This document shows positions 20,761 to 32,127 of a DNA stretch of 64,000 nt, piece by piece. The position numbers and the translations under genes were made by a program. Below the pieces are notes generated by a model. The model was given only the letters and a program-made list of their open reading frames with translations, had not been told where the DNA came from and did not search any database. The first letter of the stretch is position 1, and each line of letters begins with the position of its first letter. The stretch is from Diadophis punctatus similis (lineage: Eukaryota; Chordata; Lepidosauria; Squamata; Dipsadidae), in NCBI GenBank assembly GCA_023053685.1, contig JALIGW010000002.1:164068534-164132533 (forward strand), given 5' to 3'.

Positions 20761-21921
20761 ATACATAAAAAATATGAGTTATCCTCTACTGAAGGGCACA
20801 CTCTGTTTTTCAGTGGTATATCGTAGGTCCCATACCAAACACCAGGTGAGGTCAGGAAAATGAGCTAGCTAGGACAAAATTTAATATAACAATTTACATT
20901 TAATTTGCATTAAACTAATGAAATACTATTAACGTGACTATTCTCTACCGGCATGTACAGCTGCATATTGTTTCATTTTTCTCCCTGTTTAATTCTCTTC
21001 TTCCCCAAAATCAGAGATCCAAGAGAAGGAGGTGGCTTGCGCTTGCCATTTCCTCCTTCATTTACCTAGTCTTCCGGAAGTTCAACTTCTACAAGAATTG
21101 CGAAACGTTAATCCCAAAGATTAGTGGGATCAGCCCAGTTCCATGGAAACTGGTTAAATTCTATTTCTTCCAAGAAAGTGACAAAGACCTAGAAAGCTAA
21201 GGCTAGAAAGTGGCAAACTCACAATATCCAACAAAAACAATCTGCTGTCCTAGCCTCCTCCACTTGTCTCCTGAATAAATCTTGAGGTTTGACATGTTGC
21301 TGTGACTGAAGAATGAGACTACTTTATCAAGATCCAAGATTGGCAGCCCAGCTAAGCTACAGAAGGAAGAGTACAGTAGGCCCAGACAACTGTCTAAAGC
21401 CAAATAAGGAGATGCAAAAAAACAAAACCAGAACAGGGTGGAAAACCCAGTGTAAACACATCATGGTTGGCTGGGAAAATCAGAAGTGGGCACAAGGAGG
21501 CACACTCCTGAGCTATTGGTCCTTGCTGAAAGGAAAGTTAGGATTTAAGGTTTGCAGAAAAGGTCCATGCTACAATTGGCTTGCTATGTCTGTAAGCCCA
21601 CTCAAGTATGTTATTTGGTGAGCCATGGTTAAGCATGCTAGCATTGTTTCTCACTTTAAAGGACTAAGAGGGCCAATTATTGTCAGGACTGATTGCTCAT
21701 CACTTTAGATAGCAACCCTAGATTAGGATTGCTGATGCTTACGTTTTCTAGCCATGTTGCCTATCAGCTGAGCTTAAAGGCAAGGAATAGACTTTCATTC
21801 TAAATTCCAGAGTAATTTCTAGCATTTCAACTGAAGACAGAATTCTGTCTTATTCTGACAGGGGAAACTATACAAGCTTCATTCTCATATTTAGCAATTT
21901 GTCATAACAACCTGAGGTTGT
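20761..21921. other. Unannotated stretch
   Basis: Frames of 88 aa (20934-21200) and 102 aa (21313-21621) have no recognisable features. Confidence 0.4.
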
Positions 21922-21934
21922 TTCAGACGTTTTT

Positions 21935-22413
21935 TTTTTAAATATCTTTATTCAGTTTTTAAACTTTAAAAAAACATACATAATAACACACAACATCAAA
22001 GAGAAAAAAGAAAAGAAAAGAAAAAAGAAAAAGTTAAGAAAAGGGAGAAAAAAGGAAAAAGAAAATACAAACACTAATACACAAAAAACAGCATTTCATT
22101 TTAACAGCTATACCTTTGTGTAACTGAATCCAATTTTGCAATCAATCTTGCTACATTGGTTACTTTTAACCTTTATCCCTTTTACTATTTACTTCAAACT
22201 AACCCAAAACGTATTTATACATATTTACATTATTTTTCATATTTATATTCTCAGATTATGTGCATCAATAATAATTGTTTTTATTGTTATGAAGAAGATG
22301 GTAAGGAAAGATTTCTCGGATCAAGTCTTCTTCTGTGTCCATAATTTTAGATTTTTATTTGATTGTAACCAGGAATACCATTTTGTCCATGTTTCATAGA
22401 ATTCAGAGTTGGC
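21935..22413 (-). mobile_element. L1 LINE, 5'-truncated 3' end
   Basis: On the minus strand it starts in the last codons of an L1 ORF2 ('FYETWTKWYSWLQSNK'), continues through an AT-rich 3' UTR and a purine-rich run, and ends in AATAAAGATATTT plus poly-A. Direct repeats TTCAGACGTTTTT (21922-21934, 22414-22426) are target-primed reverse-transcription duplications. The C-terminal peptide resembles that of the L1 at 60058-61617 ('YYIIWEKWYDWIDNRK'). Confidence 0.85.
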
Positions 22414-22429
22414 TTCAGACGTTTTTGTA

Positions 22430-22780
22430 TATGGGCAAAGATACATGAGCAACAAAACATATAACCCCCCCCCCCAAGAGCAACCGTGGCATGCAAGCTT
22501 ATGCACTCAGAAATAATAATCAGGAAAGAATTGAACTCACAGTTCGAAATGTTGCATATGATCACACGTGCTGAATTTTACATGCATATGCCTTTTAGGC
22601 ATGTAATCTGCATCTACATAACAAACCTGTCTTCCCCTCAATTGCCCCCATCCTGCCTCACTCCAGTTTGAACCCTACTTCAGTCTAGCCACTCTATGCA
22701 TCTGATAAATTTTGCTGCAGCTCGCAAAAGCTTACGTCTTCCAGTTTGTTCCTTGGGAGAGGTGCTTCTGCGTCTACATG
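22430..22780. other. Unannotated stretch
   Basis: Nothing recognised. Confidence 0.45.
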
Positions 22781-22986
22781 CAGGGTGTACCAAAAATTAG
22801 GCCCCAAAGGCCAATCGCAACATGTTTTATTAATTAATATATTTTTTCCCAGAGAAAATCTTGCTGTGTTTACGAATGTTCAAAAGTCATGGGTCAAACG
22901 AGTAAAGAAGTGTTTAGAACCAATTTGAACACTAAATGTCACGTAAGAATAACTTGCCTATGGGGCCTGACGTTTAGTACACCCAG
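22781..22986. mobile_element. Mariner-like MITE, 206 bp
   Basis: The 26-bp ends (CAGGGTGTACCAAAAATTAG and the inverse TTTAGTACACCCAG; TAGGCCCC against GGGGCCTG just inside) match at about 20 positions. The flanks are ...ATG and TGTA, so the expected TA duplication has probably mutated. No transposase. The superfamily rests on end shape and length only. Confidence 0.65.
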
Positions 22987-23784
22987 TGTATTCTGCATTG
23001 GAGGGCTAACGTACAAGGATAAAAATGTCCTGCAAAGCTAGCCTAGAAACTCAGGAGTTCAAAAGTCAAAGGAAACAGGGTTAGAGAGCCCTATTTATCA
23101 GTCTCCTGCTCTACTCCACGGTTTCTGGTTTCAGATCAAATGCTTATGAGAAAACAAAGCAAGATCCCAATCAGGTCCCACAGTCGCAGGCTGATTAACC
23201 CTGAGTTCAAGCCCAGACCCTTACAAGGACTATAAATAGCTCTGCCTTTTCCTTTCCCATCCTCCCTGCAGGAGCTGAGAAATGCCTGCCCTTTTATGGT
23301 CAAAATGGCAGATTCCTGGATCTGCACAGTCCAGATCTCCCATCCTGGGGCTTAGCCAAGAGGCCCCAGAGGGACGTAGCTGCTGCTGCTTCTCCCCCTC
23401 CTCCTCCTCCTTGAGTTTTCTGGGATAAACTGTAACGCCAAGAACAAAGAGCAGGTTTTCATGGCCTCAGTGGAAAGACGATGCAATTTGGAACTAGTGC
23501 TTAGGAAACAACGAATGCTGTATTGCCCCCCCCCCCATTTTTTCCCCCTTTCATTTCTCCCTTGCTAACATCAGGGTTTGCATACAACTTCTGGGGCCAG
23601 ACAATCTGTTTTAGCATTGTGATCGAAAACTGCATTCTCTGCTGAAGATCAAAGGCACCCCTCCCTCTGTGATTTTCTTTTAAATACAGAACCAAATCAA
23701 TGTCAAACAATGCAGTGAACATGAGGTTGAGGAGACACCTAGCGCTGTGTAAATAAACAAGGGATGCCATGTGAACCTGATGAG
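22987..23784. other. Unannotated stretch
   Basis: Short CTC/CTG-rich patch near 23380-23412; nothing else recognised. Confidence 0.45.
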
Positions 23785-23786
23785 TT

Positions 23787-23830
<44 letters not shown>

Positions 23831-23869
23831 TCTATTATTTATCTATCTATCTATCTATCTATCTATCTG

Positions 23870-23902
<33 letters not shown>

Positions 23903-23935
23903 GTATCTATCTATCTATCTATCTATCTATTTATT
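23785..23935. repeat. Compound (TTTA)n(TCTA)n microsatellite, about 150 bp
   Basis: TTTA units to about 23830, then TCTA units with a single TCTG and a GTAT interruption, a long compound tetranucleotide tract. Confidence 0.97.
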
Positions 23936-24740
23936 ACGAGGGTTAGTGCTGTGCAAATGGATTCATAAATATTTTAAATACATGTATTTGTTTTTCTGTA
24001 ATTCTTTTAAAAATTCCTCCAAAAGCAAACAATCAGAATTACATAGAACTTTCATCGTTTCGACTGAAAACCATTTTTAGGCTTGTAATTCTTTAAAGAA
24101 ACTGCACGCATGCAAATGGCAAAACGCACATTTTATCCAAATCCCACTTCAAAACGGATAGGAAGAAAACTGTTCTTTTTCAGTTTGGAGAAAGAAGTTC
24201 GGTGATTTAGGGTGTGAAAGTATAGCAAGGGATGGGTAACCAAAAATGGCAGTCTAACAACAGCTGGAAAAGTGCAAGATGCCCATCCCTGATTAACTGT
24301 GGATTATATAAAAAGCAAGGAGTGAAGAACTAAGATGCTCCTCATTCTTTTGTCTTCTGAAGTCTCGTGTGGACAGCAAACCCATGGAAAATCGCTGATG
24401 GAGGAACAAGGAACAATGAGGTGGAGAGAACAATTGGAAAAAGGAGGCCTAATCCTAACCCTAACCCAAGATGTTCATTTCACCTATCTTAAATTTGGAA
24501 ATAATTTATGAAACAAGTTCTGATAAAACTGGAAACAGAAAGTCTGAGAGAAACTAAGATGGAAAGATTCATCCTAGTATATATCATATTTTGATAGCTT
24601 ATGTTATCATATGCTGATATACAAAACTTTAGCTTTGCCTCCTGGGGTAAAAGTCAGTGTTTGCATTGATATATCCTTCAGTTAAAAACTAAAGTTTAGT
24701 CAAATGTCTATGGAGATGCTCAGTCATCCAGGTCATGATT
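23936..24740. other. Unannotated stretch
   Basis: Nothing recognised except a short CCTAACCCTAACCC motif at 24450-24468, too short to be called an interstitial telomere. Confidence 0.45.
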
Positions 24741-24877
24741 TTCAAAAGACAACTGGACTTTGTCTTTCCTTGAAGACGTTTCGCTTCTCATCCAAGAAGC
24801 TTCTTCAGAGAACTGAGGAAGCTTCTTGATTGAAAAACGAAACATCTTCAAGAGAAAATAAAGCCCAGCCTTTTGAA
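24741..24877. repeat. Foldback repeat, family I (68-bp arms, 4-nt loop)
   Basis: Arm 1 (24741-24808: CTTGAAGACGTTTCGCTTC ... AAGAAGCTTCTTCAG) is followed after only 4 bases by its imperfect inverse (24813-24877: CTGAGGAAGCTTCTTGAT ... GAAACATCTTCAAG). A lone arm is at 13390-13472. Such head-to-head arms could be a MITE or two LTR-like ends of a retroelement lying face to face. Confidence 0.75.
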
Positions 24878-25683
24878 AAAGCACCGTTGAGATAAAGTTT
24901 AGTCATTTTAGAAAGCAGCACTGGTGGCAGAAAAGGGTTTAACATTCACTCTACCCAAAAAGAAACTGTTTAGCAGCGCATAGATAACCACATGCTATCT
25001 TATGACAGTAAAACTATATTTTAAACCCACTGTAGGGAATAGGAGTGTGTATGAAGTTGAGGAGGGAGGGAGTGCTCCAGCAGGAAAAAAAATACTTGTC
25101 AGAGAAAAAAATAAAGCTTTTCTGTCCTACTGCTTTTGGACTGGCCTTGTATTTAACCCAGGGCTAAATGTCATACTCCGTATCCAGCATTCTGTAACAT
25201 AAATGCAGCAGCAGGACAAGACAGAAAGAACTGCTGATCTTAGAAACAAGAAAAAGGATGAAACATTTTCTTTTTCCTTGAGAGCAATTCCCAACCGTCC
25301 AGTACAGGACAAAATGTGCTTTTCAGTGATTGACAGCTCCTTCCTGTATAATTTTCCTTTCTCATCTCTTTCCTATTTGCCTGATTCTCTTCATTCCAAA
25401 ACAAGTCTTATTTTCATCGCTCTTCCAATGTTCCCACAACTATCTACCTCAGTGGATTGTCATTTAAAATCTTCTGAATCATGGAAAATTTTTAAAATCC
25501 TGGACAATTTAAAATCTCCATTGTGCCTCATTTGTTTGGACTATATCAAGTCTCTTAGCTAAAGGTGTTGACAGAGACATGATTTTAATAGATGTTAGTG
25601 TTTTAATACAAAGAAACCAAACAATAAATTTGTCTGCAGTTATTTGAGACCCACTAGTATGTGTTTGTATGTGTGGTGTGTGT
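24878..25683. other. Unannotated stretch
   Basis: The 119-aa frame 25203-25562 has no recognised domain. Confidence 0.4.
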
Positions 25684-25925
25684 ATGCAATTTATTTATTT
25701 TATTTTATTTATTTATTTTATCAAACATGTATAGGATAGTAGTTGTTTGTATAAACATAACATAAGTTATGTTAAATAACTTTAAAAAGTACCGATAAAA
25801 GAGGACAATAGGACAGTAGGACAGGGACAGTAAGCACAGTGGTGTGCTTATGCACGCCCCTTACAGACCTCTTAGAATTGGGAGAGGTCGACTGTAGACA
25901 GTCTAAGGTTAAAGTTTTAGGGTTT
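25684..25925 (-). mobile_element. CR1/L3-like LINE, 3' end
   Basis: It aligns by eye with 714-930: GTGCTTATGCACGCCCCTTA, GGTCGACTGTAGACAGTCTA and the same TTTATTTTA tail, on the minus strand. More severely 5'-truncated than the sister copy, retaining the last ORF2 codons and the 3' UTR. Confidence 0.75.
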
Positions 25926-26619
25926 TTGCATCTTTGAATCATGATGTACAACATGTACAATGTTTTTAATCAAAGCAGGAATACTTCCAAGAAAGTAGTT
26001 AAAAGATTACATGTGCCCATTTTATATATATTTTATATTTATATATATATATATGGACAGTGGCATTTTAGAGCTATTATTGTTTCATTATACCCATTCC
26101 ATGTGGAACAGAGAGTAAGTGGGTTGATATGAACATCCTAGGAATGCACACTTTAACATGTGGCATATTATGGGGGAACTATGGATGAAAATGGGGACAG
26201 TTTGTTTATCAGAGTTCTCCTGCTTTTATAACAAGTCTTAATTTTAGAAATAGAAAAAACCCTATTTAAACCACAAGAACAACCACTAGAAACCAAGAAG
26301 GCTTCTAGTTTTGAAGCATGTGAACTGGGGTGTCTGTAAATGACACCTCTTGCTTGTTTACATATTGTATTCCTAAAATAAAGGAAATGGTTAGCCAGAT
26401 TTGTTTCCCAGTAAGGCTCAGTTTCACATCAGGAGGTCCACTGGGGAAGACTGTTCTCTTTTGATTGGTGACCTCCGTCTGTTCCCAAAGACTGAGCAAA
26501 AGAACAAGGGGAGTGTGAAAGGAAGTCCCTGGAGAAGGTCAGAGCAATCCTGATAAAATCCATGTGACTCCCAGTTTCCTGCACTTGGAAAGATTATGGC
26601 TGCTAAGATTGGACATAAG
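25926..26619. other. Unannotated stretch
   Basis: AT repeat near 26018-26053; otherwise nothing recognised. Confidence 0.45.
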
Positions 26620-26705
26620 ATGAGTCCTTGGTGGTCTCTGAGTTTGGTTGTTTGCTTGAAGATGACGTCTCCAACGGACAACCCGGTGACATCTTCAGTG
26701 CTAGA
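26620..26705 (+). repeat. Single arm of foldback repeat family II
   Basis: GTCCTTGGTGGTCTCTGAGT, TTGGTTGTTTGCTTG and a later GTGACATCTTCAGTGCTAGA match one arm of the inverted repeat at 38434-38584. Confidence 0.55.
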
Positions 26706-28206
26706 AGGGAGTGGGGCTTGCTCTCTGTTAAAATGAACCCTCAGTGTTTTTCCCTAGGTTAATACATTGCCTGTGTTTTATTGCAGTGAGCACATAGCAT
26801 GAAGTTACAGAACAAGGGGCAGAAATGGTTTTGATTTCAGTTTTGACCTTTTAGTAGTCTTTATATAGAGAGACAAGATGCATATAGTTTACTCATGTGA
26901 AAGCTCTTCTTCTTTGATCAGGATTTTACAAAAAACAGAATCCCTAAATCCAAATAATATTTTGCTATTCTGGCAAGAACATAGAAGAACACGCAACTAA
27001 TGAACTGAGAAAGATTGTGAAGCTATATTTCAACCTTAGGGATTCCATACTTCAACAAATGACACTTTTATGCTTTAGAAATGATATTGGGTAAGTACAC
27101 ACTATAAGTAAGTAACAAGTACGCAAAGGCTTAACGCAAGGTATGAATTCACCTTTCTCCCTTGAGGATTCAAAGTAGTATTAACACTGAAGGAGTTGTA
27201 ATGTGCAGGTATGCATAGTAATAGCAATAAATAGGCAAATATACAAAATACAAAAGTAGAGAGAGTGGTTTCACCAGTGGCACTGGGTCATAAATAATGT
27301 CCTTTATACATAAAGACAAGTAGAGGATATGACAGAAGTTATTAGTTCAGGTTTATCGATCCCAGGTTTGTCAATAAGGCCACAGTGGGACAAACAGAAC
27401 ATTATTCTGTTCAAAGCATGGTGGACTTGGGATTGAGACCAGTAAATATTCTAGATGCAAATTCTAATTTGGTTTGAGTGATTGAATCTGATCCCTCTCC
27501 TCCACCCTTTTTGGTGTTGCTTCTTTTCATCATCCCAGTTTGTGCTTGAAAGAACAGGGGAGAGAAAGGCGAGTGGGGGGATGGTTACAATTCTTATTTG
27601 TAAAACACTTCCTTTAATGGGCAATAGGTAAACTAAGACTAAACTTGCTGGCTTTCCCGTAACTGCTTCTTGGCTCAAATGGCAGCATTATATATAGGAA
27701 GAGACTGAAAAGGCCTCCCCAAATGACCATAAATAGATGATGGAATAGAAATGAACTCTTCTGAGTAATGATAGAATATGGTCCGATACGATGCCAGTTC
27801 TGTGCTTTTCAAGGAGTTGGGAGAGCTGTCCATAAATGGCACAATTTTCTTGTGGGAAGAGTAGACAGACCTGTTAAGAGGGACGTACTGCCCCTTCTAC
27901 TAGAATCCCAAAGTCCACCAATCACACCCCTAGTTGAAAATAGTTCAGTTAAGAAATAAGACACATTTTGAATTCAGAAAACTTGTCATTGGCACCAAAA
28001 TCAAGCTCACAATTCTTTTTACACAAGTCCCTTTTTTGGGTGCGACTGCATGCATGTGTGGCCAGAACAGGAATGAGTTGCTATGTTTGGGCAGAGATTT
28101 AGGGAATGCCCACATGTAGTTTAGGAAAGTGTCAGAGAATGTTGGACTTGACTTGCAGAATGTAGTAGTAAAGGTTACAACCATAGAAAAGATACCCAGT
28201 GATATT
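26706..28206. other. Unannotated stretch
   Basis: About 1.5 kb without a recognised feature. Confidence 0.4.
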
Positions 28207-28443
28207 AGGAGCCGAGGTGGTGCAGTGGTTAAAAGCAGCACTGCAACCTTCAGCTGATTGCTAGTTCAGCAGTTCAAATCTCACCAGGCTCAAGGTTGAC
28301 TCAGCCTTCCATCCTTCTGAGGTCGGTAAAATGAGGACCCAGATTGTTGGGGGCAATATGCTGAACTCTGTAAACCGCTTAGAGAGGGCTGTAAAGCACT
28401 ATGAAGCGGTATATAAGTCTAAGTGCTAAGTGCTATTGCTATT
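28207..28443 (+). mobile_element. tRNA-derived squamate SINE, family A
   Basis: Near full length: head AGGAGCCGAGGTGGTGCAG, B-box-like GTTCAAATCTC, body GTCGGTAAAATGAGGACCC and tail TAAGTGCTATTGCTATTA. It contains a short internal duplication of AAGTGCT near the tail. Confidence 0.87.
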
Positions 28444-29066
28444 AGAACAGTCCTACAAGTTGTGCCAGGAACTTTATAGTTTTGAGTAGGACAGCTCTTA
28501 TCCAGAGATATGCAATCGTGGATGAAGATTATTTAGGCACCTGCAGGATGAAGGGCTCAAGGAAAAACTGATTTGCTATTGGAAGAGGACTAGTAAAAAA
28601 GAGAAATTCCTAAGGAAGAGGAAAGTGAGTAATCCATACAAAAGATTGTGTTAAAAGAAACCCAGTAGTTTAATAAAAGGAGCAAAGAACTAAGATGGGG
28701 ATCTGAGGAGAAGAAAAAAATTATGTGGCAAGGTTGGCCATGTAGCCCAAACCTACACTAAACAGACCCAGAAAGGTTTATTTTTCAAATAAACCTCCAA
28801 AACGCAGCAATGGTAGCAATACCAGCCAGGGTAAATGGAAGGAATACTTTTGGTCTGATAAAGACAGATAGCGCTCTAGCGCACTCTTATCTTGTGAGAG
28901 GTTCTCCCAAAATAGGGACATTGGAAGACACAAATTATTCTTTCGGTGAATGCACAGATAGCAATGAAAGGAATCACAAAAGATATTACTGAAGGGATGC
29001 ATATCATCTCTTCTGTGAGGTGCCGGACAGCACAAATTTCCCCATATTTTGTCTGTTAATTATTAG

Positions 29067-29069
<3 letters not shown>
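28444..29069. other. Unannotated stretch
   Basis: Nothing recognised. Confidence 0.45.

Positions 29070-29153
<84 letters not shown>
29070..29153. repeat. (GA)n tract, about 84 bp
   Basis: Uninterrupted GA run of some 42 units, a mirror-symmetric purine tract with potential for triplex (H-DNA) structure. Confidence 0.98.
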
Positions 29154-29154
<1 letters not shown>

Positions 29155-29404
29155 AGGTGTTAACAAAAATAAAGAAAGGAAAAACTGAGCAAGGAAGGGA
29201 AAAGTTTCTCAAGTGTAAAGAGAAAAGTGAGGTTAAGACACAGCGGAAGTGGAGCTAGTGTAACACCAGAGAATTCATTATCAGGGGAGAAAGAATAGTT
29301 GGAGCTGATCAAAGTTTATTTTCAAACTCTCCTACAATTGTCCAATGGAAGAAGTTCACAGAAAGCAAATGTTTGTGACACAAGTGAAGAATCAGCCTTG
29401 AAAA

Positions 29405-29895
29405 TATAGGAAGTTAGCACCCACCCCTCTCCTAGAAAAATGAAATATCCTAGGAAATATTAAAAGGCAGAATATTATATAGAATATCCCCGGAAACATG
29501 CTTTTAGGCAGACAAAAGACTCATTCTTAGTAGCACCCACCTTTTGTCAATGTGCCATCAAGGAATGGCCCAGCTCACTCATCCCCCACACCTTTGTCAA
29601 TGTGCCTGGACCAGTCTATTCTACATAACAAAGATATACTTCTAATACAGCCATATTAGGAATTGTCCAAAGCCCTTTCATTACACCATGATCCAGCAAA
29701 GGGTCAGCCAAACTTGAACTCAAAAACACAGCCTACAAAGTTGCCCCTGCATGGGAGTCTGACAGCCAATCAGAGTGCATTTCTTGCACAGGAGCAGGAG
29801 GCCCCAGGGCGGGGCCCAAGAGAGAGCATAAAACAAGGAACTCCCAGCATCTTGGTCCTTTTTCTCTTCAGCCAACATCTGGAAGCATGTGATCT
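29405..29895 (+). mobile_element. Diverged retroviral LTR (partner of the LTR at 4817)
   Basis: The start (TATAGGAAG, TAGCACCCACC) and the stretch from about 29440 to 29840 align by eye with the minus-strand LTR at 5413-4817: GAAATATCCTAGGAAATATT, GGGAGTCTGACAGCCAATCA and GCATAAAAC in place of the TATA box. The opening TG has become TA. The segment after the TATA (R-U5) differs from the other copy, so the right boundary is only approximate. No retroviral genes adjoin. Probably an older solo LTR of a sister subfamily. Confidence 0.7.
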
Positions 29896-31544
29896 GCTAA
29901 GGCTAAGTGAAGTGGCCGGTGAGAAGGATGGCAGTTTGCAGAAAAGAGAACAGAGTTAGGGAAGGCAGCTTGACAAAAGCGTTGGAAGCCAAAAGTGATT
30001 TTCCCTCCCTGTTCCCATCCTCCTCCCTGGGAAAGAAATGAACCCCAAAGTGAAAGCACATAAAGAAGCTGAGAAGAGGGAGGGAGGGAGGAAGCGTAAC
30101 AGATAAGACACTGTAGAAAGCTCATTTGAAATCATTTGTGCAGAACTGTATATGCAGACTTTGTTAAGGGTGGTGTGGTGTCTATATATCAGAGTAAATA
30201 GAGAACAACTGTGTATGACTATCTGGAAAGTTCCTGGCCCCTTTACCCATCTAAGAACAGTTTTTCTAAAGCATTTTTTTTAAAATAGCCGGAATCTCAG
30301 TCCACAACCTCTGATGAAGTCCTTTAGTAATTTGATTGTGAACATTGGAACTGCGCAGGATCATGCCTCCAGACTGCTGAATACAGAAAGGATATTCTCT
30401 TTGTGCTTAGGCAAACAAAGAAATAAAATAAGTGTCTTAAGACTCTGGTAGGCTTTATGAGCTTTTCAATAACTTATTTTAGTTTCAACACCCACCCACC
30501 CCCCTCCCCAAATCATTAAAAGAATGATTAAAATATGGGAAAATATATCTGGCCTCGGGTTCTTGATTTCCCCATGTCACTACCGTGCCTTTTGTGGCCG
30601 TTAGCTACCTCAAAAATAGTATTGTTTAAAGAAAGGCAGCTCTGCTTTGCTATTTTACAGCAATGCATTTTGGACAAGAACAACTAAGAACTTCATATCC
30701 TTGCTAACCAACTGCAGATCACCCAGAGATCTGGCAGAAAATCCTGACCTTTATTTTATGAGACATAAGTAGGTGAATTACATATAATATTTTTCCCCGA
30801 CTTAGGGATTCGTGAGTCAGCATGGCCATAGTTAAGAACTCTGAAAAAAGTTCACCTAATGGTAAAGTATTTGCTCACTTCAGTGACAAATCTCTAGGTA
30901 ACCTTCTGCAGATCCATCTGGACAGAAGAAAGAATAAAAAATTCTGTCCAGATATTCAGTGTGACTTCTCTTCCATAGTGTTGTTGGAATCAATTTGTTC
31001 TTAAATCCATGTAAGCAGCCAGACTCCAAATTGTTTGAAATAGCACCCATGACCAAATTTGATGTGAATTAGGGGGCAGATGAAAGAAATGGATCGTTTC
31101 TTCTTCCGGTCCTGTTTCTTGAATCTCACTGCGAAGCAGTCCATTTGTTTTAATTTCATTCATTCAAATGTTTACAAATTTGGAACAAGTTTACCCTAGC
31201 AGCATGGAGAAAATACAGGAACAGAAGCAAAAACATGGGAATATATTGTCATGAAATTTGAAATGGATAAATAAATGGCAAGAATTACCTATACTTTAAA
31301 AAAATAATTCAGCTAAACCTTGCCTTTCCCAAGCCACAGCACTAAAACACAGGTGGAAAGCTTCTAGCTTTTTTATTTGATTGAAGTCTACCCCCAGGAG
31401 CCTCGGGCAGCTTGGCCAGTGAGAAGATATGTAACCAGCTGAAAGGGATTCTCATACCCTGTCTATGGGCCAATCTGTTAATCTGATATCTTCCCCTCGC
31501 CAATCTCAATCTCAAGCAAATTTCATCTAATGCAGATTTAATGC
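29896..31544. other. Unannotated stretch
   Basis: Nothing recognised in about 1.6 kb. Confidence 0.4.
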
Positions 31545-31552
31545 ATCTAAGG

Positions 31553-31891
31553 CAGGGATATCAAACTGGATTTCTTCGAGGGCCGGATCAGCATTGTAGT
31601 TCTCCGCTGCGGGCCAGCGGGGGCACGGGGAGCGGGGGGGGAGATGGGACGGATGCCTCCTGCAGCACTTTACCAGCCAAAATGGGGCACAGGGGTTGTG
31701 TGTGGCCCCCCATGCCTCATTTTTGACCTCCATGGCCTCTTGCAGCACTCTGCCGGCCAAAAACATGCCCATTTTGGCCAGCAGAGGCACTGTGCGGTGG
31801 TCCTTTGATATTTCTAGACCAGCCCTGTGGGCCAGATTTAAGTACCCTGTGGGCCGGATCTGTCCCACGGGCCTTGAGTTTGACACCTCTG
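31553..31891. mobile_element. hAT MITE, 339 bp
   Basis: Ends CAGGGATATCAAACTGGAT and GAGTTTGACACCTCTG. Perfect 8-bp duplication ATCTAAGG (31545-31552, 31892-31899). GC-rich interior with GGGCCGGAT and repeated TGCAGCACTTTACCAGCCAA / TGCAGCACTCTGCCGGCCAA units. The same end type occurs at 6336 and 53512. Confidence 0.92.
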
Positions 31892-32127
31892 ATCTAAGGA
31901 ATCCCTCTGAGCCTTTTTTGTCTCAGAGCCACTGCTTTCTCCAGCCTTACTTTATCCTAGTTCAGAAAATCCAGCCTGCCAATATGTTTCTCAAAACCCC
32001 TCCTTTTTCTGTGTTGCTCAAATGTTCCATTCTTCTTTTTGGCTGACATTTTATTCTTATCTATTTATTAGATGGATTGGCTGTGTTTTGCTGTCCAATA
32101 GTCCCAAGCTAGCCATTTCCTAGGTTA

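Noticed and set aside
23764..23968. 60-65 aa Leu/Tyr-rich hydrophobic frames
   Set aside because: Translation of the (TTTA)/(TCTA) microsatellite.
24450..24468. Interstitial telomere repeat (CCTAACCCTAACCC)
   Set aside because: Only about two units; chance or worn sequence cannot be excluded.
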